Below, piece after piece: positions 33,150-41,744 of a stretch of 44,459 nucleotides of DNA. The notes below the pieces were generated by a model. The model was not told the DNA's origin. It saw nothing but the letters and a program-made list of their open reading frames with translations, and did no database searches. The stretch covers positions 1 to 44,459 of the forward strand of contig CALVOK010000026.1 of NCBI GenBank assembly GCA_944350275.1, written 5' to 3'. Within the stretch, counting starts at the first letter, position 1; every line of letters begins with the position of its first letter. Source of the DNA: an uncultured Clostridia bacterium. Lineage in GTDB: Bacteria > Bacillota > Clostridia > Christensenellales > UBA1242. The position numbers and the translations under genes are program-made.

Positions 33150-35222
33150 TTGAAGTTAGTCATAATAGAATCACCATTTAAACGAGAGGCGCTAAAAAAA
33201 TATCTAGGCAATGGATATGAGGTTTTTGCAACCAAGGGTCATATAAGAGACCTACCTCAAAAGACATTTGGAATAGACCTAAAACATAATTTTGAGCCTC
33301 ATTATGAGATAATGCCTGACAAGAAGGAACTGATTGAACAGTTAAAGCAAAAGGCAAAGTCGGCAGATGAGATTTTAATTGCAACCGACCCTGACCGTGA
33401 GGGTGAGGCAATATCTTGGCATATAGCATATATTTTAGGTTTTCCTCAGGATAAGACCTGCCGAATAGAGTTCAACGAAATATCCAAAAAGGCGGTTACT
33501 AAGGCACTTGAAAGTCCAAGAAAGATTGACTTAAATCTTGTTGACGCACAGCAGGCAAGACGTATTCTTGATAGAATTGTGGGCTACAAACTCTCGCCTA
33601 TTCTTTGCAGAAAGATAGCACCAAAACTCAGTGCTGGTAGAGTTCAATCTGTGGCACTCAAACTTGTCGTCGACCGTGAGAAAGAGATTGAGGCTTTTGT
33701 TCCAGAGGAGTATTGGACGGTAAATGCTCTCTTAAAAAAGGACGATAATCAAATAAAAACCTCGCTTGTAACTTTTAATAAGAAGAAGTTTATTCCAAAG
33801 AGCAAGGAAGAGATTGACGAGATTCTTAAAGCGACAGATGGCAAGAAGTTTACTATAACAGAAATTAAAAAGAGCAGAACAAAATCTCACGCACCTGCAC
33901 CTTTCACCACTTCCACCATGCAACAGGACGCACTAAATAAACTCAATATGTCTCTTGCAAGAACGACATCCTCTGCTCAGCAACTCTATGAGGGTGTTGA
34001 AATAAAGGGTGAGGGCAAAATTGCACTTATCACCTATATTCGTACCGACTCAGTTCGTGTCTCCACTGATGCACAAAATGCCTGCCGAGATTTTATCAAA
34101 GAAAAGTATGGGCAGGAGTATCTTCCTGAAAAACCTAACATCTATCACACAAAGGAATCGGCTCAGGATGCTCACGAGGCAATAAGACCTATTACCATGG
34201 ATATAACTCCTGAAATGGCAAAAGAGACACTGACAAGTGATAATTATAGGCTTTATAAACTTATTTATGAACGTTTCCTTGCAAGTCAGATGTGTGAGGC
34301 TGAATACTCAAACGTGTCTGTTAACTTTGACTGCGAGGGTTATGGTTTTAAAGTTAGCGGAAGGACAATGGAGTTTGCAGGTTACACAAAAGTGTACAAG
34401 GAATATGTCGACAAGGATAAGGATAGCGGTGAGGGTATGGCAGGAAAACTTCCTAAAATGGAAGAGGGTGAAATGCTTGATTGTGAAAAGATAACAACCG
34501 AGCAAAAATTTACCAAACCACCAGCAAGATACACCGAAGCAAGTCTAGTCAAAGCCATGGAGGAAAAGGGTATTGGCAGACCTGCGACCTATGCTGCGAC
34601 TATTACAGTACTGACAAGCAGACATTATACCGAAAAGAAAGAAAAGTATCTTCATCCGACCGAACTTGGCAGAAAGGTGATAACCTATCTTGAAAAATTC
34701 TTCTCAAGTGTGATAAATGTAAAGTTTACCGCACAAATGGAAAGCCGACTTGATGATATAGCAAACAAGGGCGAAGATTGGCACCACGTAGTCTCAAACT
34801 TTTGGAATGGCTTTGAGGGGCTACTGACAAGGGCAGGAGAGAGTTCTCTAACACTTAAAGAGCCACCAAAAGAGACTGATATAATCTGCGACAAGTGTGG
34901 CGGAAAAATGGTGATAAGAAATGGACGATTTGGCGAGTTTCTTGCTTGCTCCAACTTTCCAAAATGCAAAAATACAAAACCTATTGAGCAGGAGGTAAAG
35001 AAAGTAGGCAAATGCGTAGAGTGTGGTGCCAGCATGGTTGAGCGAAAGAGCAAAAAAGGAAAAATTTTCTACTCATGTGAGAGATATCCAGATTGTAAAT
35101 TTATGAGTTGGGATATACCGACAGGACAGAGATGTCCTAAATGCCAAAGTCCACTTGTAATAAAGGGCAAGAAGATAAAATGCTCAAACTCAACCTGTGA
35201 CTATCAAGAGGATAAAAATTAG
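33150..35222 (+). CDS. topA: DNA topoisomerase I
   Basis: About 690 residues, type IA. The Toprim domain begins KLVIIESPFKREALKKYLG and contains DPDREGEAISWH. The catalytic Tyr is in LITYIRTDSVRVS (near residue 300). Three C-terminal zinc ribbons follow (CDKCGG...C...C, CVECGA...C...C, CPKCQS...C...C). TTG 33150 is preferred: GGAGG lies 5 nt upstream and the product starts where family members do. An ATG at 33138 merely overlaps that SD. Confidence 0.95.
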   Translation: MKLVIIESPFKREALKKYLGNGYEVFATKGHIRDLPQKTFGIDLKHNFEPHYEIMPDKKELIEQLKQKAKSADEILIATDPDREGEAISWHIAYILGFPQDKTCRIEFNEISKKAVTKALESPRKIDLNLVDAQQARRILDRIVGYKLSPILCRKIAPKLSAGRVQSVALKLVVDREKEIEAFVPEEYWTVNALLKKDDNQIKTSLVTFNKKKFIPKSKEEIDEILKATDGKKFTITEIKKSRTKSHAPAPFTTSTMQQDALNKLNMSLARTTSSAQQLYEGVEIKGEGKIALITYIRTDSVRVSTDAQNACRDFIKEKYGQEYLPEKPNIYHTKESAQDAHEAIRPITMDITPEMAKETLTSDNYRLYKLIYERFLASQMCEAEYSNVSVNFDCEGYGFKVSGRTMEFAGYTKVYKEYVDKDKDSGEGMAGKLPKMEEGEMLDCEKITTEQKFTKPPARYTEASLVKAMEEKGIGRPATYAATITVLTSRHYTEKKEKYLHPTELGRKVITYLEKFFSSVINVKFTAQMESRLDDIANKGEDWHHVVSNFWNGFEGLLTRAGESSLTLKEPPKETDIICDKCGGKMVIRNGRFGEFLACSNFPKCKNTKPIEQEVKKVGKCVECGASMVERKSKKGKIFYSCERYPDCKFMSWDIPTGQRCPKCQSPLVIKGKKIKCSNSTCDYQEDKN

Positions 35223-35231
35223 GAGTAAAAG

Positions 35232-35262
35232 AAATACAGTGTTTTTATGCTGTATTTTTTGT
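35232..35262 (+). terminator. Terminator of topA
   Basis: AAATACAG and CTGTATTT pair over a loop of about 10 bases, followed by a T run. Confidence 0.8.
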
Positions 35263-35393
35263 TATTTTTGTGAAATTTTTGAAAAATTAACAATTTTGTT
35301 TGTAAAAAAAGGTGATTTTTGCTAAAATAAAGTTGGAAGTGTCAAATTAAGACAAACTTTGACCTTTTTCTCAAAAATAAACATTCTTTCAAA

Positions 35394-35422
35394 TTGCTAA
35401 AAACAAAAAAATGCAATATACT
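35394..35422 (+). promoter_or_regulatory. Promoter of the trmFO-hslV-hslU operon
   Basis: TTGCTA (35394-35399), 17-bp spacer, TATACT (35417-35422), about 30 nt before the trmFO start. Confidence 0.75.
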
Positions 35423-35453
35423 TATTAAGTCTATATGACTTAAAGAGGTTGTT

Positions 35454-36707
35454 ATGAATTATTATATGCCCGTTGTCAATGTTATAGGTTGCGGATTTGC
35501 AGGGATAGAATGTGCTTTGTTCTTGGCAGGACATGGAATTAAAGTTCACATTTTTGACCAGCAAGTCAGTCACGTCTGTAATTGTGACCGATGCACAGGC
35601 AAAATAAAAGGTGAAAGAAGTTTAGTTTGTGAAAATCTGCTCAAAAATGAACTTGAATTTCTAGGCAGTCCACTCATAAAAGAGGAAGAGAGGTTAGTTA
35701 AAGAGGGCTATCCAGGATGTAAGGCAACAAAAGTGCTAGAATATGGGAAAAGACTTATCCGATCTAAAGACAACATTGAAATTTTCAATGCTCGAATATG
35801 TCAGATTAATCCTAGAGAGATAAACGTGATTGCCACAGGTTCAAACACGGATGAGAAGATGTTTGAATTTTTGAGCGAGAAGTTTGGTTCAATGCGACTT
35901 TTCCGACAGAGGCAGGTGTGTCCTATTGTTGATAATATAGATTTAAGTTTGTGTCACAAAAAAGGTGACAATCTTTATATTCCGCTTGACTATAGCGAAT
36001 ATCTTACCTTTGTAAACTCGGTTATAGGTCAACTGAACAGGTTAAATATTGCCTACAATCATAAGTTTACAAGAAATACTATTGAAGAACTTGCAATTCA
36101 AAACAAAGAGGCAATAAGAACATATGCCATGATGCCACTATATATTGAAAATATTGCACGGCCCTATGCGGTTATCAGGCTTCACAAACAGGAGAGGGGA
36201 TATATAATTGAGGGCATCTCTTCCAAACTTGACAAAAGAAGTCAACTTGAAATTTTTAGAAGCATAAGGGCGCTACGAAATGTGGAGTTAATTCGAGAGG
36301 CTGATGTCTTAGATGCGGTGTTTATAAATTCTCGATTTGTTATCAACGACTTTAATCAAAGTTTGCAAGACCACAACCTATTTTTTGCAGGCGAGATACT
36401 AGGAGTAAATGGATACCTAGGTGCCTTGGCAAGCGGTCTTTATACGGCGATGAATGTTAATAACTACGTTTGCGGAAAGAGGATGGTTGCTCTTCCACAG
36501 GACAGCCTAATAGGTTCTCTTGCAAAAAAGATTACAAAAACATGTATTATCAAAAATAATGCAACTGCGATAAATTATGAAAATTATGAGTTAATAAAAA
36601 ACGGTGAAGAACTTTCAAATCCTATCTATATAGACGAACTTTTTTCTAGGTCCTTTGAAAGTCTGACACGTTTTAAGGAGGTTTATACAAATGGAAAGTA
36701 TGTTTAG
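35454..36707 (+). CDS. trmFO: Divergent TrmFO-like FAD protein (tRNA m5U54 methyltransferase family)
   Basis: 417 residues. The FAD-binding start [24 protein letters not shown], the SLVCEN motif with Cys59 (equivalent to Cys53 of the Bacillus enzyme), [18 protein letters not shown] and [21 protein letters not shown] place it in the TrmFO/GidA family. Position between topA and hslV is classical. Odd points: the second catalytic Cys (FEGCMP in Bacillus, as remembered) is Met here (YAMMP); the following stretch up to RPYAV seems about 20 residues shorter; and a CNCDRC cluster (42-47) is added. Activity on U54 is therefore uncertain. Confidence 0.8.
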   Translation: MNYYMPVVNVIGCGFAGIECALFLAGHGIKVHIFDQQVSHVCNCDRCTGKIKGERSLVCENLLKNELEFLGSPLIKEEERLVKEGYPGCKATKVLEYGKRLIRSKDNIEIFNARICQINPREINVIATGSNTDEKMFEFLSEKFGSMRLFRQRQVCPIVDNIDLSLCHKKGDNLYIPLDYSEYLTFVNSVIGQLNRLNIAYNHKFTRNTIEELAIQNKEAIRTYAMMPLYIENIARPYAVIRLHKQERGYIIEGISSKLDKRSQLEIFRSIRALRNVELIREADVLDAVFINSRFVINDFNQSLQDHNLFFAGEILGVNGYLGALASGLYTAMNVNNYVCGKRMVALPQDSLIGSLAKKITKTCIIKNNATAINYENYELIKNGEELSNPIYIDELFSRSFESLTRFKEVYTNGKYV

Positions 36708-37230
36708 AGGAACAACTATATGCGGTGTTAAACGTGATGGCAAGATTGCCATTGCAGGTGACGGACAGGTCACCTTGTCTGAGAGTGTGGTTTTTAAATC
36801 AAATGCACACAAGGTTAGACGAATATATAATGATAGGGTTGTTGTTGGCTTTGCAGGCTCTGTTGCCGATGCCTTTTCGCTATGCGAGAGGTTTGAGAAT
36901 ATGCTCAACAAATTTTCAGGCAACCTTATGCGAAGTGCTGTCGAACTTGCAAGCACATGGCGAGAGGATAAGGCATCACGTCAACTCAATGCTATGATGA
37001 TTGTTGCCGATAAAGAGCAACTTTTGATAGTTAGCGGAACAGGCGAGGTTATAGAACCTGATGACGATGTCTGTGCAATAGGTTCAGGCGGGAATTATGC
37101 ACTTGCCGCTGCCAAAGCACTTAAACAAAATACCGACCTGCCAGCAGAGGAGATTGCAAGAAAGGCTCTTGAGATTGCAGGTCAAATTTGCGTATTCACA
37201 AATGACCATATTACAGTAGAGGAGGTTTAA
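36691..37230 (+). CDS. hslV: ATP-dependent protease peptidase subunit HslV (ClpQ)
   Basis: 179 residues, proteasome-beta-like. The N-terminal nucleophile Thr lies in [22 protein letters not shown]; the preceding MESMFRG would be removed or the protein used as in Clp[22 protein letters not shown] and [16 protein letters not shown] are diagnostic. SD AAGGAGG lies inside trmFO, which it overlaps by 17 nt. Forms the HslUV protease with the next gene. Confidence 0.95.
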   Translation: MESMFRGTTICGVKRDGKIAIAGDGQVTLSESVVFKSNAHKVRRIYNDRVVVGFAGSVADAFSLCERFENMLNKFSGNLMRSAVELASTWREDKASRQLNAMMIVADKEQLLIVSGTGEVIEPDDDVCAIGSGGNYALAAAKALKQNTDLPAEEIARKALEIAGQICVFTNDHITVEEV

Positions 37231-37231
37231 T

Positions 37232-38527
37232 ATGAATTTATCACCAAGAGAAATTGTTGAGGAACTTGACAAATATATTATAGGACAGGCAAAAGCGAAG
37301 AGAGCGGTTGCTATTGCTTTGAGAAATAGATATAGAAGAAGTAGACTTCCAAAGGAGATGCGTGAGGAGATAACTCCAAAAAATATCATCATGAAAGGTC
37401 CTACAGGTGTTGGTAAGACGGAGATAGCAAGAAGGCTTGCAAAACTTGTTAAGGCACCTTTTATCAAGATTGAGGCAACAAAGTATACCGAGGTGGGCTA
37501 CGTAGGACGAGATGTCGAAAGCATGATTCGAGACCTTGTGGAAGTTGCTGTGCGAATGGTTAAAGATGAAAAAGCACATGAGATTGAGGCTAAGGTTAAA
37601 CCTATTGTCGAAAACAAAATTTTGGATGCAATATGCGATACAAGACGAGCAAATGACGAGCAGGTTGACAAGACCACTATTGCCGAGCAGTTGAAAGAGG
37701 GAAAACTTGAAAACGAACAGATTGATGTGCTTGTCATTGACAACCCAAAACCTATGATTGCAGTTGGCGGACCAGAGATAAATATAGGTTCAATGTTTGA
37801 CGGACTCCTGCCACAAAAACGCAAAAAACGCAGAATGAGCGTTCAAAGAGCGAGGGAAATTCTGACAAGTGAGGAATGCGACAGAATTATTGATAAAGAC
37901 AATGTCTATGCCGAGGCAATCAGACGAACGGAGGAAGAGGGCATAATCTTTATTGATGAGATAGACAAAATCATAGGTAAAGCAGGTGGCTCAAATAATC
38001 AAGACGTTTCAAGAGAGGGTGTGCAGAGAGACATTCTACCAATTGTTGAGGGTAGCACTGTAGCAACTAAATATGGTAACGTTAAAACTGACTTTATTCT
38101 GTTTATTGCCTCAGGCGCCTTTCATGTCTCAAAAATTGAGGATATGATTCCAGAACTTCAAGGCCGTTTTCCTATTAGAGTCGACCTTGACAGCCTGACA
38201 AAAGAGGACTTCAAACGAATTTTAAAAGAGACTAAGAACTCGGTTTGCCTCCAGTATGCCTCAATTTTGAAAGTCGACAACATTGACCTTCAATTCACAG
38301 ACGATGCTATTGATGAGATAGCAGAGATGTCGGCGGCAGAAAACGAGACCAGTGAGAACATAGGTGCAAGACGACTGCACACAGTTATGGAAACCTTGCT
38401 TGAGGATATATCTTTCAATGCGAGCGACGAACTTCCTATGACCACTGTCACTATTGATAGAAATTATGTTCAAAATGCCTTTAAAGACACAAAGAAGAGG
38501 TTTGACCTTAAAAAATATATTTTATAA
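37232..38527 (+). CDS. hslU: HslU (ClpY) ATPase subunit of the HslUV protease
   Basis: 431 residues, AAA+ unfoldase. LSPREIVEELDKYIIGQAKAKRAVAIALRNRYRR, Walker A MKGPTGVGKTEIA (near 53), Walker B GIIFIDEIDKI, the I domain, and sensor region ELQGRFPIRVDL are present; ends with KKYIL as usual. Starts 1 nt after hslV with SD GAGGAGG. xerC and codY, which flank this pair in Bacillus, are absent. Confidence 0.96.
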   Translation: MNLSPREIVEELDKYIIGQAKAKRAVAIALRNRYRRSRLPKEMREEITPKNIIMKGPTGVGKTEIARRLAKLVKAPFIKIEATKYTEVGYVGRDVESMIRDLVEVAVRMVKDEKAHEIEAKVKPIVENKILDAICDTRRANDEQVDKTTIAEQLKEGKLENEQIDVLVIDNPKPMIAVGGPEINIGSMFDGLLPQKRKKRRMSVQRAREILTSEECDRIIDKDNVYAEAIRRTEEEGIIFIDEIDKIIGKAGGSNNQDVSREGVQRDILPIVEGSTVATKYGNVKTDFILFIASGAFHVSKIEDMIPELQGRFPIRVDLDSLTKEDFKRILKETKNSVCLQYASILKVDNIDLQFTDDAIDEIAEMSAAENETSENIGARRLHTVMETLLEDISFNASDELPMTTVTIDRNYVQNAFKDTKKRFDLKKYIL

Positions 38528-38598
38528 TTAAAAAATTTTGATGTTAAAATATAGTAAAATCTAACAAATAAATTTAAGGTGTAAAACTTTAATTTTTC

Positions 38599-38628
38599 TT
38601 GCAAAAGAATGGTTTTTTGTGATATTCT
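38599..38628 (+). promoter_or_regulatory. tcdA promoter placing +1 at the start codon
   Basis: TTGCAA (38599-38604), 18-bp spacer, TATTCT (38623-38628), then six bases and the ATG at 38635. No SD is present. Confidence 0.6.
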
Positions 38629-38634
38629 TTAGTT

Positions 38635-39312
38635 ATGGATAACTCTCGCACTGAAAAGTTAATTGGAAAAGAGAATATTGAAAAATTAAGACAAAAACGA
38701 GTGACTATTGTCGGCTGTGGTGGTGTAGGTGGATATACCGCTGTATTTCTGGCAAGGGCAGGAATTGAAAAATTCACACTTATTGACTTTGACAAAATTT
38801 CGCCAAGCAATGTTAACAGACAGGTCATTGCCTTTAATAGCACCATTGGCAAGGTTAAGGTGGATGCTTTAAAGGATATGATTTTAGATATATACGAAAG
38901 GGCAGAGGTTGAAACATTTAACATGAAACTTGACGCGACCAATGTCAAGGACCTTATAAAAAACTGCGATGTTGTCGTGGATGCAATTGATATTGTAAAA
39001 GATAAACTTGCCTTAATTATTTATTGCAAGAAAAACAATATAAATATCATATCTGCCATGGGTGCTGGAAACCGATATGATATTCCTCATTTTTTCTTAA
39101 CAGATATCTTCTCTACCCATGATGACGGACTTGCAAAGGTTATCCGAAAAGGTTTGCGAGAAAATGGTGTTGATAGTCTCGAGGTTGTCATAAGCGATTC
39201 AAAACCTATCAAAACAAGTGGCGAGATTGCAAGCATAAGTTATTATCCTGCATCAATCGGTGCAACAATTGCATCCGCTATAGTCAATAAAATTATAGAC
39301 GACAAAATTTGA
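38635..39312 (+). CDS. tcdA: tRNA threonylcarbamoyladenosine dehydratase TcdA (ThiF/E1-like)
   Basis: 225 residues. E1-like adenylating fold: VTIVGCGGVGGYTAVFLARAGI (nucleotide-binding loop near 24-45), LIDFDKISPSNVNRQ, DVVVDAID, and MGAGNRYDIPHFFLTDIFSTHDDGLAKVIRKGLR, which matches TcdA rather than MoeB or ThiF. It cyclises t6A37 to ct6A in tRNA using ATP. Together with MtaB this window has two enzymes acting on the same modified base. Apparently leaderless. Confidence 0.88.
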   Translation: MDNSRTEKLIGKENIEKLRQKRVTIVGCGGVGGYTAVFLARAGIEKFTLIDFDKISPSNVNRQVIAFNSTIGKVKVDALKDMILDIYERAEVETFNMKLDATNVKDLIKNCDVVVDAIDIVKDKLALIIYCKKNNINIISAMGAGNRYDIPHFFLTDIFSTHDDGLAKVIRKGLRENGVDSLEVVISDSKPIKTSGEIASISYYPASIGATIASAIVNKIIDDKI

Positions 39313-39433
39313 TTAAATTTTCAAAAATTTTACTTAATTTGACTAAAAAGTGTTAAATTTGCTAAAAATAACTTAAAAAATAAGTAAATTATAAAATTTA
39401 ACTTTAAATATGACTTTTAAAAAGGAGAAAAAT

Positions 39434-39742
39434 ATGAGAGAAATAGAAGAGAAAGATTTTGAGAGCGAAGTTAAAGAGGGGGTTACTCTTGTCGACTTTT
39501 TCGCTACCTGGTGTATGCCTTGTCGAATGATGGGACAAATTCTCGAAGATATTGCACAGGAGTTGGGTGACAAGGTAAAGATTGTCAAAGTCGATGTTGA
39601 CAAAAATGAGAACCTAGCAAGACAATATGGTGTTATGTCTATTCCAACTCTCTATATCTTCAAGGATGGAAAAGATGAAGAAAAACATATTGGTGTTTGG
39701 CAGTTTGAGGACTGCGTAAATGCACTCAAAAAATATTTGTAA
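39434..39742 (+). CDS. trxA: Thioredoxin
   Basis: 102 residues with the thioredoxin fold and active site TWCMPC (Met replaces Gly of the usual WCGPC), cis-Pro in SIPTLYIF, and KVDVDKNENLARQYGV. ATG 39434 is chosen for SD AAAAAGGAG. General disulfide reductase of the cytoplasm; the altered dipeptide should shift its redox potential. Confidence 0.93.
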   Translation: MREIEEKDFESEVKEGVTLVDFFATWCMPCRMMGQILEDIAQELGDKVKIVKVDVDKNENLARQYGVMSIPTLYIFKDGKDEEKHIGVWQFEDCVNALKKYL

Positions 39743-39807
39743 TATATTATGTCTATATAATTTAAGATGTATATCATACGTGTTATATATAATGTATATA
39801 ATATATA

Positions 39808-39860
39808 ATAAATACAACATATAAATGTTTTTTATAAATACAACATATAAATGTTTTTTT
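39808..39860 (+). repeat. Tandem duplication of a 26-bp hairpin plus T run after thioredoxin
   Basis: ATAAATACAACATATAAATG followed by a T run occurs twice head to tail (39808-39833, 39834-39859). Each copy carries AACAT-ATAA-ATGTT then TTTTTT, so they act as two weak tandem terminators. Confidence 0.75.
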
Positions 39861-39894
39861 ATGCGGTGATGATTTTTATTTGGTTTTTAAGAGA

Positions 39895-39992
39895 GCGAAA
39901 CTTGCGATGTTTGGACATTTTGTCCAAACATTTTTTATTTTCCTTTTTAGGAAAATAAAAAAGGAACACTAAATGTGTTCCGCAAGTTTCGC
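39895..39992 (-). repeat. Cloverleaf inverted-repeat element 3 (3 arms)
   Basis: GCGAAACTTGC (39895-39905) pairs with GCAAGTTTCGC (39982-39992). The arms are ATGTTTGGACA-TTT-TGTCCAAACAT (39907-39931), a 13-14-bp AT-rich arm capped by TTTT (39932-39961), and GGAACAC-TAAAT-GTGTTCC (39963-39981). On the minus strand it begins GGGCGAAAC, like the GGCGAGA start of elements 1 and 2. Little sequence but nearly all pairing is conserved. The rest of the gap 39743-40166 is AT-rich. Confidence 0.85.
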
Positions 39993-40113
39993 CCAATTTT
40001 TATTATAAGACATTTTAATTTTAGTTTTAAAGTAGTATTTTATTTTTCAATGACAAAACCTGTTTTTAATTTTAGTTGAAAACACTATTTTCAAATTTTA
40101 TTTGACCTAACTA

Positions 40114-40142
40114 TTGACTTTATCTTGGTTACGTGATAAAAT
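40114..40142 (+). promoter_or_regulatory. Promoter of the cysteine desulfurase operon
   Basis: TTGACT (40114-40119), 17-bp spacer, TAAAAT (40137-40142), 24 bases before the start codon. No IscR gene or obvious IscR-like palindrome is nearby. Confidence 0.85.
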
Positions 40143-40166
40143 ATTACTATCAAAAGGGGTTTTATT

Positions 40167-41342
40167 ATGAGTAAAAAGGTTTATTTAGACAATGCATCAA
40201 CCACTATTGTTTCAAGTGAGGTGCTTGCTGATATGCTCCCATGTTTTAATGCAATCTATGGCAACAGCAATTCCCTCCACTCATATGGTCGTGATGCAAG
40301 TGCTATTACAGACAGGGCAAGAGATAGAATTGCCAAGGCAATCAATGCAAACAAGTCAAACGAAATCTATTTCACATCTGGTGGCACTGAGGCAGACAAC
40401 TGGGCAATCAAGGGTATTGCTCATGCCTATTCAAACAAAGGCAAACATATCATAACAAGTGCGATTGAACACCATGCCGTTCTTGATGCCTGCAAGCAAC
40501 TTGAAGAGGAGGGTTTTGAGGTCACATATCTTCCTGTGGACAAACAAGGGCTTGTAAACATGGCAGAACTTTTGCACACTATCAGAAAGGATACCACACT
40601 TGTTTCTATTATGGCGGTAAACAATGAGGTTGGCACTATTCAAAACATCAAGACCATTGCAAAGATAGCGCATGACTATGGTGCAATTTTCCACACTGAC
40701 GCAGTGCAGGCGGTGGGTGCAATAAAACTTGACGTTCAAGACATGGAAATTGATGCTATGACACTTTCAGGTCACAAAATTTATGGACCAAAGGGTGTTG
40801 GATGCCTCTATCTTAAAAATGGTATCAGAATTGAAAACTTAATTGTCGGCGGAAATCAGGAGCGAGGTAGACGAGGTGGTACGGTCAATGTTCCAGCAGT
40901 TGCAGGCTTTGGCAAGGCGGTAGAGATTGCTGTGCGTGACATGACAATCAACCAGCAAAAATTGAGGAGCGAGAGAGACTATTTTGTCCGAAATGTTCAA
41001 GATAAGATTGAATTCACTCATGTAAATGGTCATCCTCAACAAAAGGTCAATGGAATTCTTAATATGTCATTTGAAATGGTTGATAATGAATCACTTTTAA
41101 TGCTACTTGATATGGAGGGTGTAGCGGTATCAATAGGTTCTGCCTGCACGTCTAACTCGGCAAAGCCATCACACGTACTCAAAGCGATGGGACTTGAAGA
41201 TGATATTATCAAATCATCAATCCGAATATCTTTTGGAAAGAACACAAGCCGAAGCGACCTAGACTATGTTATAGAAGTACTTGAAAAGTCGGTTTCGCAG
41301 TTAAGGTCTATTTCAGCAGTAACAAAAGCAGGGAGGAGGTAA
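40167..41342 (+). CDS. iscS: Cysteine desulfurase (NifS/IscS type)
   Basis: 391 residues, PLP-dependent. YLDNASTT start, TSGGTEADNWAIKG, EHHAVLDAC, NNEVGTIQ, HTDAVQAVG, PLP-Lys in LSGHKIYGPKG (near 205), and the sulfur-carrying Cys in SIGSACTS (near 327) followed by SHVLKAMG. It takes sulfur from cysteine for Fe-S clusters and tRNA thiolation. Three nt separate it from the IscU-like gene, confirming an ISC-type operon. Confidence 0.95.
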   Translation: MSKKVYLDNASTTIVSSEVLADMLPCFNAIYGNSNSLHSYGRDASAITDRARDRIAKAINANKSNEIYFTSGGTEADNWAIKGIAHAYSNKGKHIITSAIEHHAVLDACKQLEEEGFEVTYLPVDKQGLVNMAELLHTIRKDTTLVSIMAVNNEVGTIQNIKTIAKIAHDYGAIFHTDAVQAVGAIKLDVQDMEIDAMTLSGHKIYGPKGVGCLYLKNGIRIENLIVGGNQERGRRGGTVNVPAVAGFGKAVEIAVRDMTINQQKLRSERDYFVRNVQDKIEFTHVNGHPQQKVNGILNMSFEMVDNESLLMLLDMEGVAVSIGSACTSNSAKPSHVLKAMGLEDDIIKSSIRISFGKNTSRSDLDYVIEVLEKSVSQLRSISAVTKAGRR

Positions 41343-41345
41343 ACC

Positions 41346-41744
41346 ATGTATAGCAGTAGAATTTTAGAAAGATTTAAAAATCCTAAGTTCGCAGGTGGAC
41401 TTCGTGGTGCAAACGGAACAGGCAAGGCAGGAAACGAGGATTGTGGTGACCTTGTCAAAATCTATATCCTTGTTGACGAGGATGGAATTATCACAAACGC
41501 AAAATTTAAGGCATACGGCGGGGTAAGCACCATTGTTGCCTGTGATATTGTCTGCGAAATGCTTATAAATATGACACTCGAAGAGGCTTTGAGCATAACA
41601 GTCAGTGATGTTATGTCCAAACTTGAGGGTGACATCCCTGATAACAAATCATATTCAGCGGTTATTGCCGAAGAGGCTGTAACAGGCGCTGTTGAAGATT
41701 ACTACAAGAAGAAAGAGAAGGAAGAAAAGTTGCAAAATGCTTAA
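41346..41744 (+). CDS. IscU/NifU-like scaffold with only one of three cluster Cys
   Basis: 132 residues with the IscU start (MYSSRILERFKNPKFAG), Cys33 in GNEDCGD and the following Asp35. The second ligand, normally in FGCGAAIA, is replaced (YGGVSTIVACD; Gly59), though Cys66 lies close by. The third, normally in HCSVLAEEA, is Ser104 in SYSAVIAEEA. A basic and acidic tail follows. It may use Cys33 and Cys66, or act as a sulfur-transfer partner rather than a scaffold. It overlaps the next gene by a few bases. Confidence 0.8.
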   Translation: MYSSRILERFKNPKFAGGLRGANGTGKAGNEDCGDLVKIYILVDEDGIITNAKFKAYGGVSTIVACDIVCEMLINMTLEEALSITVSDVMSKLEGDIPDNKSYSAVIAEEAVTGAVEDYYKKKEKEEKLQNA

